Origin: Bacteroidota bacterium
Lineage (GTDB): Bacteria > Bacteroidota > Bacteroidia > Chitinophagales > Saprospiraceae
Assembly: GCA_963169455.1 (NCBI GenBank)
Contig: CAUJDW010000100.1
Location: 48,908-112,907 of the forward strand
Direction: 5' to 3'
DNA length: 64,000 bases
Shown here in pieces: positions 52,771 to 62,300 of this stretch (the stretch's first letter is position 1; every line of letters begins with the position of its first letter). Both the position numbers and the translations under genes were made by a program. Below the pieces are notes generated by a model. It worked only from the letters and a program-made list of their open reading frames with translations. It did not search any database and had not been told where the DNA came from.

Positions 52771-53976
52771 ATGACGAACTTGAAGGGCAAAAAGATACTG
52801 TTGGGCATTTCCGGCAGCATCGCTGCTTACAAATCGGCATTCCTGGCCCGGCTCCTCATAAAGGAAGGCGCGGAAGTCCAGGTGCTGATGACCCCATCGG
52901 CCGCGGCCTTCATCACGCCCCTTACCCTGGCCACGCTCACCAAAAGGCCTGTTTTTTCCGAAGTCAGCACTGAAGAATCCTGGAACAACCACGTGGAATT
53001 GGGCCTGTGGGCGGACGCCATTGTCATAGCTCCGGCAACGGCCACGACACTGTCCAGGCTGGCCTGCGGGCTGGCGGACAACATCCTCGTCGCGGCCTAT
53101 CTGTCGGCCCGCTGCCCCGTCTTTTTCGCTCCGGCCATGGACCTCGACATGTGGGCGCACCCCGCCACACAGGAGAACGTGCGCCGCCTGCAAAGCTACG
53201 GCAACCACCTCATCCCGGTAGGAGGAGGGGAGCTGGCCAGCGGGCTGACGGGCCCCGGCCGCATGGCGGAACCGGAAGCGATCGTGGAATACCTGCGCCG
53301 CTTCTGGCAAGGGGGGCAAAGCCTGGCCGGCCGGAAAGTGCTGATCACCGCCGGGCCGACCTACGAGCCCATCGACCCGGTGCGCTTCATCGGCAACCGC
53401 TCCAGCGGTAAAATGGGCCTCGCCCTGGCCGAAGAGGCCGCCCGCAGAGGCGCTCAGGTAACCCTCGTACTGGGCCCTTCACGGCTCTCGCCCCGACACC
53501 CGGCCGTCCAAACCATCCGGGTGGAAACAGCCGAGGAAATGCACCAGGCTGCTCTCCGGCACTTCCCCGACGCCGACATCGGCATCCTGGCCGCCGCCGT
53601 TTCCGACTACCGCCCCAAAGAAGCCAGCCCCGAAAAAATTAAAAAGAAAAGCGGCAGCCTCCACCTGGAACTGGTGCTCAACCCGGATATCGCCGCTGCC
53701 CTGGGAAAATCCAAAAAACCGGGCCAACTGCTCGTGGGCTTCGCCCTGGAAACCCAGAACGAACTGGCCAACGCCCTGGAAAAACTGGAAAAGAAAAATT
53801 TCGACTGCATCGTGCTCAACTCCCTCCAGGACGCCGGCGCCGGATTCAACGTCGATACCAATAAAATCAGCATCCTGCACAAAAACAATAAGATCAGCAA
53901 TTTTGAGTTAAAACCCAAAGCAGCCGTCGCTGAGGATATCCTCGATGAAGTGGAAATGCTGCTCCGACAACCTTAA
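52771..53976 (+). CDS. coaBC: Bifunctional phosphopantothenoylcysteine decarboxylase / phosphopantothenate-cysteine ligase
   Basis: The 401-residue product has the N-terminal CoaC flavoprotein domain (KKILLGISGSIAAYKSAFLA, IAPATATTLSRLACGLADN, FFAPAMDLDMW with the catalytic Cys region further on) and a CoaB domain (VLITAGPTYEPIDPVRFIGN, SSGKMGLALAEEA, AAVSDYRPKEASPEKIKKK). These catalyse two successive steps of coenzyme A synthesis: joining cysteine to 4-phosphopantothenate with CTP, then decarboxylation. The FMN-binding decarboxylase usually has H75 and N125 in the E. coli numbering; the motif region is kept here (NHVELGLWADA). It ends 3 bp before the DUF4835 gene. Confidence 0.95.
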   Translation: MTNLKGKKILLGISGSIAAYKSAFLARLLIKEGAEVQVLMTPSAAAFITPLTLATLTKRPVFSEVSTEESWNNHVELGLWADAIVIAPATATTLSRLACGLADNILVAAYLSARCPVFFAPAMDLDMWAHPATQENVRRLQSYGNHLIPVGGGELASGLTGPGRMAEPEAIVEYLRRFWQGGQSLAGRKVLITAGPTYEPIDPVRFIGNRSSGKMGLALAEEAARRGAQVTLVLGPSRLSPRHPAVQTIRVETAEEMHQAALRHFPDADIGILAAAVSDYRPKEASPEKIKKKSGSLHLELVLNPDIAAALGKSKKPGQLLVGFALETQNELANALEKLEKKNFDCIVLNSLQDAGAGFNVDTNKISILHKNNKISNFELKPKAAVAEDILDEVEMLLRQP

Positions 53977-53979
53977 ACG

Positions 53980-54891
53980 ATGATGAAAGCTATGAAGAAA
54001 TGGATATTCAGCCTGGCCCTCCTGGCCGCCGCAGGCCTGGCCGGGGCCCAGGAATTTAACTTCACCGTGCGGGTCAACGTCCAGAAACTCCAGAATGTCG
54101 ACCCCCGCGTGTTCCAGACCCTGGAATCCACCGTCCTGGAATTCCTCAACAACCAGAAGTGGACCGACGACTATTTCGAAAATGAAGAGCGCATAGAGGC
54201 CAACCTGCTGATCACGGTGCAGGAGGAAATTTCGCCTACCAGCTTCAAGGCGGATATCGCCGTGCAGGCTGCCCGCCCCACTTACGGATCCGATTACTCC
54301 ACGCCCCTGATCAACTATATCGATAAAGGAGTGACCTTCACCTACGAACAATTCCAGCCCCTGCAGTTCAGCCTCAACACCTTCAACGACAACCTCTCCA
54401 GCGTGCTGGCCTTTTACGCCTACATCATCCTGGGGCTCGACTACGACTCCTTCGCGCCTTTCGGCGGGGAAACCCATTTGCAACGGGCGATGGACATCGT
54501 CAATGCGGTGCCCCAGGGCGCAGCAGCCTCCAACCCGGGCTGGCGCTCCCTCGACGGCAACCGCAACCGCTACTGGCTGATCGAAAACCTGCTCTCGCCC
54601 CGCGTGCGCCCCATGCGGCAGGCCTGGTACGATTACCACCGCCAGGGGCTGGACGTGGCGCCCTCCGATATCGCCACCGCCCGCGCCGTCATGGTGGCCG
54701 CCCTGGAACAGGTGCGCAACGTCGACCAGGTCTATCCCAATACGATGATCGTCCAGATGTTCTCCGATACCAAATCCTCGGAAATCCTCGAAATATTCAA
54801 ACGCGGCACGCCCCAGGAACAAAACACGGTCATCCAGATCATGACCAAGATCGACCCCTCGAACGCATCGAATTACAGAGCGATCAAATGA
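53980..54891 (+). CDS. DUF4835 family secreted protein
   Basis: The 303-residue product has a signal peptide (WIFSLALLAAAGLAGAQ) and the DUF4835 pattern: EFNFTVRVNVQKLQNVDPRV, FENEERIEANLLITV, SVLAFYAYIILGLDYDSFAP, and later DVAPSDIATARAVMVAALEQ. The family occurs in Bacteroidota next to coaBC and has no firm function; it is probably periplasmic. In related genomes recN often follows; it does not here. The next 200 bp carries a weak box at 55066-55073 and repeat fragments. Confidence 0.9.
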   Translation: MMKAMKKWIFSLALLAAAGLAGAQEFNFTVRVNVQKLQNVDPRVFQTLESTVLEFLNNQKWTDDYFENEERIEANLLITVQEEISPTSFKADIAVQAARPTYGSDYSTPLINYIDKGVTFTYEQFQPLQFSLNTFNDNLSSVLAFYAYIILGLDYDSFAPFGGETHLQRAMDIVNAVPQGAAASNPGWRSLDGNRNRYWLIENLLSPRVRPMRQAWYDYHRQGLDVAPSDIATARAVMVAALEQVRNVDQVYPNTMIVQMFSDTKSSEILEIFKRGTPQEQNTVIQIMTKIDPSNASNYRAIK

Positions 54892-55065
54892 GGGGGAAAT
54901 GAGGTGAGCCTTCGGGCAAACTTCCAAAGTTTTGCCGGGAAATAGCCTAATCCGCCCGCCCACTCGTTGCACGCGCGTTCGGGTAAAACTTCCGACTATT
55001 TACCCGCCCGATCCCGACAGGCGCCGGGAGAGGACGCCCCCTCTTCATTCCCTCCGCGAATTCAC

Positions 55066-55073
55066 TATCTTTG
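55066..55073 (+). promoter_or_regulatory. Candidate -7 element upstream of the propeller-like gene
   Basis: TATCTTTG fits the Bacteroidota -7 box, 18 bp before the ATG at 55092. No clear -33 TTG is seen 19-21 bp upstream. Confidence 0.4.
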
Positions 55074-55091
55074 GCGTTCAAACCAGTAAGC

Positions 55092-56675
55092 ATGAGCCGA
55101 CAGTATATCGTTTTTTGGATATTTTTCCTGGGCGCCCTTGCCGCCGGCGCCCAACCCTCCGGCATACCGGCCCGCATCAGTTGGGGCGAGGAACTGAAAG
55201 AACCGGCGGGCACGCTGATCACCAAAGTCATCGACGCCAACGCTGCGGGCTTTCACGTCCTGCGCCAGAAAAACGAGGGCAGCATGTCCCACGAGGCGGT
55301 TTACGTGGAGTATTACGACAGCGACATGAAACTGCGGCGGTCGCAGGAAATGGAACTGAAGTACAAAGGAAAACGGCGCGATTTCGAGGACGTCATCAAA
55401 ATAGGGGGGCAGCTCTACCTCTTCACCAGTTTCAACAACCAGGCGCAGAAGAAGAATTACCTGTTTTACCAGAAGCTCAACGCCCGCCTGCAGCCTTCCA
55501 GAGAATTGGCCAAGATCGCGGAGATCGACGCCCGCAACAGGGAAAAGGAGGGCGCCTTTAAACTGTTGTTATCCCGCGACAGTTCCCGCGTGCTGCTATA
55601 CAACCAGTTGCCCTCCAACAAACGCGAGCCCGAGCGTTTCGCACTGCGGGTGTTCGACAACCAGCTCCGGGAACTGTGGAGCCGCGACATCACCCTGCCC
55701 TACTCCGACCAGCAGTTCGCCGTCGAGGACTACCGGGTCGACAACGATGGCAGCGTCTACCTCATGGGCGTACTCTACATCGACGGCGTGCGCGAGCGCC
55801 GCCGGGGGCGGCCCAACTACCAGTACATCGTCCTGGCCTATACCCGCGACGGCGGCGACGCCCAGGAATACCGCATCACCCTGGGCGACAAGTTTATCAC
55901 CGACCTGGCTTTCCGCGTTGCCGATGACAAGCGGCTGGTCTTCGCCGGTTTTTATTCCGAAAGGAGCACATACAGCATCAAAGGCACCTGCTTCTTCCGC
56001 ATCGACCCGGAAACCAAAGAGATACAAAACGTCAACCTCAAAGGCTTTGACTTCGAATTCCGGACGGAGTTTATGACGGACAACGAAGCGCAGCGCGCCG
56101 CCCGGGCCGAAGCCGCCGGCGCCACGGGGCGGCAGCCCGAACTCTACCGCTTTTCTCTCGATGAGCTCATCCTCCGCAGCGACGGCGGCGCCGTGCTGGT
56201 GGCCGAGCAGTACTACGTCTTTGAACGCGTTTACCGCTTCTGGGACGGCAGCCTGCGATATGACTACTTCTATAACTACAACGACATCATCGTCGTCAAC
56301 ATCCGCCCCGATGGCTCTATAGAGTGGGCCACGCGCATACCCAAAAGGCAGGAAACGTACAACGACGGCGGCTACTATTCCTCCTATGCCATGTCCATCG
56401 TGCGCGACAGGCTGTATTTCATATTTAACGACAACAGCCGTAACTTCGAGAACGACGGCGGCAACCGCCTGTACAACTTCAACGGCCGCAATTCGGTCAT
56501 CGCCCTGGCCGAACTGCACAAAGACGGGCAATTGCGCCTCTATCCGCTTTTCTTCAACCGCGATGCCGACACCATCACCCGGCCCAAAATCTGCAAACAG
56601 ATCGGCAGCCGCCGCATGATGATCTACGGAGAACGCGGGCGCTCCTACCGCTTCGCAGGGCTGGAGTTTGAATGA
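55092..56675 (+). CDS. Secreted protein of unknown function, propeller-like
   Basis: The 527-residue product starts with a signal peptide (IVFWIFFLGALAAGAQP). The rest looks like repeated beta-strand blades (YLFTSFNNQAQKKN, RVLLYNQLPSNKREPERFA, GSVYLMGVLYIDG, RLVFAGFYSERSTYSIKG). The middle is rich in charged residues and Tyr. I do not recognise a family. No T9SS sorting domain is visible at the end, so it is probably periplasmic or outer-membrane bound. An ATG at 55071 would add seven residues before the signal. The gene is followed by purN 35 bp later. Confidence 0.8.
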   Translation: MSRQYIVFWIFFLGALAAGAQPSGIPARISWGEELKEPAGTLITKVIDANAAGFHVLRQKNEGSMSHEAVYVEYYDSDMKLRRSQEMELKYKGKRRDFEDVIKIGGQLYLFTSFNNQAQKKNYLFYQKLNARLQPSRELAKIAEIDARNREKEGAFKLLLSRDSSRVLLYNQLPSNKREPERFALRVFDNQLRELWSRDITLPYSDQQFAVEDYRVDNDGSVYLMGVLYIDGVRERRRGRPNYQYIVLAYTRDGGDAQEYRITLGDKFITDLAFRVADDKRLVFAGFYSERSTYSIKGTCFFRIDPETKEIQNVNLKGFDFEFRTEFMTDNEAQRAARAEAAGATGRQPELYRFSLDELILRSDGGAVLVAEQYYVFERVYRFWDGSLRYDYFYNYNDIIVVNIRPDGSIEWATRIPKRQETYNDGGYYSSYAMSIVRDRLYFIFNDNSRNFENDGGNRLYNFNGRNSVIALAELHKDGQLRLYPLFFNRDADTITRPKICKQIGSRRMMIYGERGRSYRFAGLEFE

Positions 56676-56710
56676 CGGCCTATTGACCTATTGACCTATA
56701 AGACCAAACC

Positions 56711-57316
56711 ATGTCAAACATTGCAATCTTCGCCTCCGGAACAGGCACAAACGCAGCAAAAATCATTGAATATTTCCGGGATAAACCGAATATTCGCGTT
56801 AGGTTGGTCGTTTCCAATAAGGCTGCAGCGCCTGTATTGGAACTGGCTGCCCGCAATGGCATTGAGGCCATGGTGATAAGCCGGGCTGTTTTTTATGAAT
56901 CAGAAGCCTTGCTGAACGAACTGAGGGCAAGGGAAATCGACTTTATCGTACTGGCCGGTTTTCTCTGGCTCGTTCCGCCTTATCTGGTTCGCGCTTACGC
57001 GCGGCGCATGGTGAATATCCATCCGGCCTTACTGCCCAAATACGGAGGCAAAGGCATGTACGGAATGAACGTTCACCGGGCGGTCAGAGCCTCGGGAGAC
57101 GGAGAAACGGGCATCACCGTCCACTATGTCAATGAACACTATGATGAAGGCGATGCGATATTTCAGGCCCGCTGCGCCGTGGAGCAGGATGACAGCCCCG
57201 AAGATATCGCGCACAAGGTGCAGCAGCTCGAACACCGGTACTTTGCCCCGCTCATCGAACAGCTTGTATCGGGCGGGCGCCCACAACAAAACGAACCATC
57301 CAATCATCAAAAATAA
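56711..57316 (+). CDS. purN: Phosphoribosylglycinamide formyltransferase
   Basis: The 201-residue product follows the PurN pattern: IAIFASGTGTNAAKIIEYF (phosphate-binding loop), VVSNKAAAPVLELA, and the catalytic trio N102, H104 (VNIHPALLPKYGGKGMYG) and D145 (NEHYDEGDAIF). It transfers a formyl group from 10-formyltetrahydrofolate to glycinamide ribonucleotide in purine synthesis. It starts 35 bp after the secreted propeller-like protein. The next gene starts 9 bp downstream. Confidence 0.95.
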   Translation: MSNIAIFASGTGTNAAKIIEYFRDKPNIRVRLVVSNKAAAPVLELAARNGIEAMVISRAVFYESEALLNELRAREIDFIVLAGFLWLVPPYLVRAYARRMVNIHPALLPKYGGKGMYGMNVHRAVRASGDGETGITVHYVNEHYDEGDAIFQARCAVEQDDSPEDIAHKVQQLEHRYFAPLIEQLVSGGRPQQNEPSNHQK

Positions 57317-57325
57317 ACAGCCAAC

Positions 57326-59317
57326 ATGACAAGGAAAATCATACTCTTACTGGCCCTGTCCTTTGCCATTGGAAGCCTCGGCCAGGCCCAGAGCTGGCGC
57401 AAACTGAAAAAAGAAGCCGAGGAAGCCTATGCTGCGGGCAATCTTTCCGATGCCGCCGACAAATACGAGCAGGCCTACCGCAAGAAGAAAAAGGAAGACC
57501 TCATCCTCCAGGCCGGAGAAATATATTACACCCTGCGGGATTACCGCAAGGCCGTGGAGGCCTACCGCCCCATAAAAGACATGAACGACAAATATCCGCT
57601 GGTGGGCCTGAAATTCGCCCGCTCCCTCAAGCAGGATGGCCAGTATGACCGCGCCATCCAGGAGTTCCAGGCATTCGCCGACAAATACACCGGCGACGGC
57701 AAAGACATCCTGAAGGATATCATCCAGTCCGAAATCCGGGGTTGCCGCCTCGGCATGGAAGCTCCGGCCCAGGCCAACCGCGATGTGGAACTGCTGTTGC
57801 CCGGCGATGGGGTCAATTCCGACAAACAGGAGTTCGCCCCCTTCCCCATCTCTGATAATGAAATTTTCTTCTCTTCCAGCCGGGGCGACCGCGCCCGGAT
57901 ATATACCTCCAAACGCACGGGAACAACATGGGGCAACGCCGAACCTCCGCGCAACTTCCCGGTCGTCCAGTCGGGCCAGTTCGGCAACGGCGCGATGGCG
58001 CCCGATGGCAGCCGCCTGTATTTCACCGTCTGCAGCGACAGCCGCGAACCATGGAACGACGTCAAAACCCGCTGCGAGATCTTCGTCACCAAACGCGTCG
58101 GCGCCGTCTGGTCCCAGCCGGAACGCCTGCCGGATTATATCAACCTCGACGGGGCGACGGCAACCCACCCCTTCGTCGCCCATCAGCGCGGCCAGGAAGT
58201 ACTCTACTTCGCTTCCAACCGCGATGGCGGCCGCGGCGGCATGGACCTCTGGTACGTCACCCGCGACCTCGGCCTGGATGACAACGATTTCACCTTCCCC
58301 GTCAACCTGGGGCCCGTGGTGAATTCGCTGGGCGATGAAATTACGCCTTATTACAACGTGGAAGACCAGTCGCTCTACTTCGCCTCCAACGGCCTCGTTT
58401 CCATGGGCGGTTTCGATATATTCCGCGCTACCGGCGACGAAGTGAACTGGTCACAGCCCGATAACCTGGGCATGCCGTTCAACTCCAGCGCCGACGATTA
58501 TTTCTACATCCTCAACACCTCCCGCACGGGCGGCTTCCTGGTGTCCAACCGGGTATTTGCCGGCCAGAAAACGGAAACCACGCAGCAGGACATCTTCGAA
58601 TTCGCCGTCGGCGGCCGCCGCGTAATGGTGAAAGGCAATGTCTATGACCGGCAATCGGGCGAACCTATCAATGATATCGACGTGTCGCTGTTCCAGCTCT
58701 TTGATGACGGGCGCGAAACGGAACTGATCAGCCGGACTTTCAACGAGGGCAATTATTCCTTCGAGATCATGCCCAACCGCCGCTTCCGCGTAGAGGTGTC
58801 TGCCTATGGCTACAAACTGGGCTCCTACCGCTTTTCGGCCGATGACCCGAACACTTTCACCTACGGCCAGCCGATATTCCTCGAAGCCGAAGGCGCCGCC
58901 CAGCCCGTGGCGCCGCCGACGACGGCGGAACCGGTGCGCCCCGGCCAGCCCACCCGACCCGTGGAGCCCGGCCCGGTGACGGCCGCCCCGGAAGGCCAAC
59001 CCTACATCACCCGCGGCCGCGACCCCAGGGATAACTACGAGTACGAAACCGCCGCACCCCGCCTGCAGGGCACTTACTATAAGGTGCAACTGGCCGCCGT
59101 GGGCACCTATATCCCCGAACGCTTCGACAACGTCTCCACCCTGGGCCGCCTCGATACGGAGCGCATCATGCAGCGCAACCTCACCCGCGTGCTGCTGGGC
59201 GATTTCTTCTCCATCGACCAGGCCCGATCCGTCATGAAACAGGCCCAAAGCAAAGGCTATTCCGGCGCTTATGTGGTGGAATATAAGGACGGGGAACGCT
59301 ACGGGAAGACGAATTGA
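57326..59317 (+). CDS. TPR / PD40 propeller / carboxypeptidase-regulatory-like / SPOR-like envelope protein
   Basis: The 663-residue product has a signal peptide (IILLLALSFAIGSLGQAQ), TPR units (about 25-140), and WD40/PD40-type blades (about 150-420, PFPISDNEIFFSSSRGDRAR, DGSRLYFTVC, LYFASNGLVSMGGFDI). A CarboxypepD_reg-like beta-sandwich follows (about 430-530, VKGNVYDRQSGEPINDIDVS). A proline-rich linker leads to a SPOR-like domain (about 590-663, YYKVQLAAVG, RVLLGDFFSIDQARSVMKQA). The usual C-terminal OmpA domain of T9SS PorE-type proteins is replaced by this SPOR-like end. It may link denuded peptidoglycan to the outer envelope (inference). It shares an operon-like arrangement with purN. 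Confidence 0.85.
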   Translation: MTRKIILLLALSFAIGSLGQAQSWRKLKKEAEEAYAAGNLSDAADKYEQAYRKKKKEDLILQAGEIYYTLRDYRKAVEAYRPIKDMNDKYPLVGLKFARSLKQDGQYDRAIQEFQAFADKYTGDGKDILKDIIQSEIRGCRLGMEAPAQANRDVELLLPGDGVNSDKQEFAPFPISDNEIFFSSSRGDRARIYTSKRTGTTWGNAEPPRNFPVVQSGQFGNGAMAPDGSRLYFTVCSDSREPWNDVKTRCEIFVTKRVGAVWSQPERLPDYINLDGATATHPFVAHQRGQEVLYFASNRDGGRGGMDLWYVTRDLGLDDNDFTFPVNLGPVVNSLGDEITPYYNVEDQSLYFASNGLVSMGGFDIFRATGDEVNWSQPDNLGMPFNSSADDYFYILNTSRTGGFLVSNRVFAGQKTETTQQDIFEFAVGGRRVMVKGNVYDRQSGEPINDIDVSLFQLFDDGRETELISRTFNEGNYSFEIMPNRRFRVEVSAYGYKLGSYRFSADDPNTFTYGQPIFLEAEGAAQPVAPPTTAEPVRPGQPTRPVEPGPVTAAPEGQPYITRGRDPRDNYEYETAAPRLQGTYYKVQLAAVGTYIPERFDNVSTLGRLDTERIMQRNLTRVLLGDFFSIDQARSVMKQAQSKGYSGAYVVEYKDGERYGKTN

Positions 59318-59339
59318 TAGGGTTTCTGAGGTTTCTGGT

Positions 59340-59371
59340 TTCTGGTTTTCGGGGATTCCCGGGAACCAGAA
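59340..59371. terminator. Hairpin between convergent genes
   Basis: TTCTGGTTTTCGGG (59340-59353) pairs with CCCGGGAACCAGAA (59358-59371), 12 of 14 bases, loop 4. It lies in the 55-bp gap between convergent stops and may end both transcripts. It resembles the hairpin at 13592-13637 in sequence. Confidence 0.5.
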
Positions 59372-59372
59372 G

Positions 59373-60341
59373 CTAGAACCCCGGAACCTCCACTCCCCCA
59401 AACCGCTCGTTAAAACCTGCTATACCCTGCAAGCCCCCGGTGTGTACGGCAAGTATTGCACTTCCACGGGGAAAATAGCCCTGCCCGATGAGCTGAAACA
59501 AGCCATAGAACAACTTCCCCGTATACACCGGATCCAACGGGATATGGTGCTCCCGATAGAAATTGTTGATAAAATTAACCAGCTCCGGTTTCCATTTGGC
59601 GTAACCGCCGAAGTGGAAATCGGTGTTGATGGCCCATGCCCCCCGATTATCCCTCCAAAGGGGGGAAGATGCCAGCAACTGCTGAACTTCTCCTTCCAGA
59701 AAATCGCCCTTCAGTGCGGAAAAGCCCAGCGCCTCTGCCCTGCCATCCAGTGCTGCGACAATGCCGGCAAAGGTGCCGCCCGTACCCACACTGCAACACC
59801 AGTGCGTAGGCAAGCGCTCCAACTGCTGCTCCACCTCCGCTACGATATCCATACAACCTTTGATGGCCAGATTATTGGTTCCGCCTTCCGGCAGCAGGTA
59901 GAAACCGCCGTACTGCCGGTGCAGCTTCTCCTGGAATTCCATTTTTTCTTTATCCCGAAACCGGCTTCGGCTGACATACTGAAGCCGCATACCACAGTTT
60001 TCCGCAAAACGGAGGGTCGGGTTGAGCCCCTCGGGCCGCTCTCCGCGGATGATGCCGATGGTGTCAAATCCAAAGGCCTGCCCGGCGGCGGCTACGGCGG
60101 CAATGTGGTTGGAGTAGGCCCCGCCAAAGGTGAGCAAAGTATTTTGCCCTGCATCCCGGGCGGCCTGCAGGTTGTACTGCAGCTTGCGCCACTTGTTGCC
60201 GCACAGCGCCAGCCCCGGCCCCATGCGCAACAGCTCATCCCGCTTGACGAACAGCCGGACGCCCTGCTGCTCCAGAAGCGTCGCGTGCAGCGCTTCAACC
60301 GGGCTGGGCGGGTGGCGGAAAAGGGCGGAAAGGGTGGGCAT
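59373..60341 (-). CDS. PLP-dependent ACC deaminase / D-cysteine desulfhydrase-like enzyme
   Basis: The 322-residue product is of the fold-type II PLP family: LCGNKWRKLQYNLQAARD with Schiff-base lysine K50, TFGGAYSNHIAAVAAAGQAF and HWCCSVGTGGTFAGIVAALD with the phosphate-binding Gly loop. 1-aminocyclopropane-1-carboxylate deaminase and D-cysteine desulfhydrase cannot be told apart by motif alone. Bacteroidota homologues are often of the desulfhydrase type. The stretch GGTNNLAIKGCMDIVAEVEQ is typical of the subfamily. It stands alone between a convergent gene and a repeat array. The promoter region runs into the array. Confidence 0.88.
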   Translation of the reverse strand: MPTLSALFRHPPSPVEALHATLLEQQGVRLFVKRDELLRMGPGLALCGNKWRKLQYNLQAARDAGQNTLLTFGGAYSNHIAAVAAAGQAFGFDTIGIIRGERPEGLNPTLRFAENCGMRLQYVSRSRFRDKEKMEFQEKLHRQYGGFYLLPEGGTNNLAIKGCMDIVAEVEQQLERLPTHWCCSVGTGGTFAGIVAALDGRAEALGFSALKGDFLEGEVQQLLASSPLWRDNRGAWAINTDFHFGGYAKWKPELVNFINNFYREHHIPLDPVYTGKLFYGLFQLIGQGYFPRGSAILAVHTGGLQGIAGFNERFGGVEVPGF

Positions 60342-60450
60342 GGAAAGCCGGGCTTGAATGTTTCAAAGTTAATTTAACTCCTTTTTCTCAAGTGCGGTTC
60401 TGCTCCGCACACTGTTTAGACTTTGGATTTTCCTGCTTTAAGTGGGAAGC

Positions 60451-60676
<226 letters not shown>

Positions 60677-60730
60677 AACCTGGAATATCCAAAGTCCAAA
60701 CACCGTACACTTCGAAGCCGCCGGGCAGGG

Positions 60731-61861
60731 CTACATCGGGCTCTGCCACAACCGCCCCTCCTGGTTGATATGCCATTTTCCGGCTTTCGGATCAGCCGCG
60801 ATGATCTCAAACATGCTGGGCGTGGTGGCCAGTTCAGGCCGGAAGGTATAGCCTTCAAGGGATACTGCGGGTAGGGTGAGCCGGGCGGGGTCATCGGTAT
60901 AGGCGCCGTACTGTTTGTAATGGCGTTCCTGCTGCAGGTACAGTTGCCAGAGGGCCCATTTCACCTGTTCTTCCGGCTTTTCAGCAAAGGGTTCCGTACC
61001 GGCCCCGGCTGTTTTTTCCGAAAATTGCACAAACCCCCAGGTCTCCACCTGGTGCATATCCACCCGCCCGGAAGGCGACCACACCCAGTTCTCTTCCGGC
61101 CAGCGTTGCTCCTGGCCTGTAGCGGGGTCTGTCTTTTTGTGGTAAGCGCCGTCGCGGATATCCAGATGCCAGTCGACGCGGGAGAAGTTGACGCGCCACT
61201 GCTCGCCGGGGCGGGGCATGCGGGCGCCGGGGGCCACTTCTTTGAGGGCGCTCCAGGGCATGGCCACTTCCACGCTCCAGTACTGGTCTTCATCCGAAGG
61301 GTCGTTGAGGGCGCCTGCCAGATGGACAGCAGTTTTTATGCCTTTTATATCCCAGTTGTTGATGAACTTGGGGCGGATGGTGTCCACCCGGTAGGGCTGG
61401 GTGAGCAGCAGGTCCCAGATGGCGTTGTTGGCGTTCATCTCGAACTCGTAGTACAACTGCCCGTCGCCGTCGGGGTCGATGAATATCTCGAAGTCGTCGT
61501 TCTGGTACATCACGGCGTCGCGTTCGGTGAGCGTGGCCCACAGGTGCGGCTCCTCGATGATGGCGGCAAAGTAGAAGTAATCTTCATCCCACAGCATTTT
61601 GGCGCGGGTACGATAGGTGGGGGGCGGTTTCAGTTCGCCTTCGATATCCACGAAATCTTCCGTCCAGGGGGCGGCTTCCCAGTTGCGCTCTTCCACCCGC
61701 CCGTCCATGGTGATGGGCTCCCCTGCCCGGTAGCAGACGTATTGCCGGGGGGCGTAGGGAATGGGGTGCTCGTAGCCCACTTTTGGCGGCGGCGCCTCTT
61801 CCGCCTGATTGCAACTGAAAAGGGCCGGTAGTAATAACAACATGGGAAAAAGGTAGCGCAT
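60731..61861 (-). CDS. Carbohydrate-binding (CBM9-like) lipoprotein
   Basis: The 376-residue product has a lipobox (LLPALFSC). The body shows the CBM9-like pattern: ITMDGRVEERNWEAAPWTED, RAKMLWDEDYFYFAAIIEEP, NDDFEIFIDPDGDGQLYYEF and WSVEVAMPWSALKEVAPGAR. CBM9-like domains bind reducing ends of sugars or act as sensors or parts of enzymes. No catalytic domain is visible, and the C-terminus of about 120 residues is unique. It probably sits on the cell surface or in the periplasm. ATG 61861 is preferred over 61894 as it starts the signal peptide. It is divergent from the T9SS gene at 62301. Confidence 0.85.
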   Translation of the reverse strand: MRYLFPMLLLLPALFSCNQAEEAPPPKVGYEHPIPYAPRQYVCYRAGEPITMDGRVEERNWEAAPWTEDFVDIEGELKPPPTYRTRAKMLWDEDYFYFAAIIEEPHLWATLTERDAVMYQNDDFEIFIDPDGDGQLYYEFEMNANNAIWDLLLTQPYRVDTIRPKFINNWDIKGIKTAVHLAGALNDPSDEDQYWSVEVAMPWSALKEVAPGARMPRPGEQWRVNFSRVDWHLDIRDGAYHKKTDPATGQEQRWPEENWVWSPSGRVDMHQVETWGFVQFSEKTAGAGTEPFAEKPEEQVKWALWQLYLQQERHYKQYGAYTDDPARLTLPAVSLEGYTFRPELATTPSMFEIIAADPKAGKWHINQEGRLWQSPM

Positions 61862-62155
61862 GCCTGCTTTCTTTAGGTGGAGTGAATTTAGCAAAAAGCC
61901 GAAACTATTCAGGACTCCTTCGCGGCATTATCCGGAATGCAGGCCTGCGGCCCACGGATACACCTTCTCCAGGTTTCAGCCCGGCGAAAGCGCTGTGTCC
62001 GGTGCGGCCCCGAAAAAACCGGCCAGATCAGTGGGCAGCATGCAGTTCTGGTTATGTGCTGGTTTTCAATGCATTGCCCCGGGCAGTATTACCCCTTTAT
62101 TGAAAGCCTGCAGCACCAGGCGAAGCGCCTGGAAGAAACTTTAACACGCCTTCTG

Positions 62156-62186
62156 TTGTCCAACATTGCTGCGTTGCTTATATTTG
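62156..62186 (+). promoter_or_regulatory. Promoter for the T9SS cargo gene
   Basis: TTG (62156-62158), a 20-bp gap and TATATTTG (62179-62186) fit the Bacteroidota pattern. The predicted ATG at 62301 leaves a leader of about 110 nt. Apart from this the 438-bp gap 61862-62300 holds nothing recognisable. Confidence 0.65.
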
Positions 62187-62300
62187 TAATCGTGCGCGCT
62201 TTATGCCATAGACAAACACTCCCACACAAAACACTAAGCTGCTCATTTATTTACTCACCTGCTTTGGATAGAGTGTATTCAAAGCCAAAAAACCTTTTTT

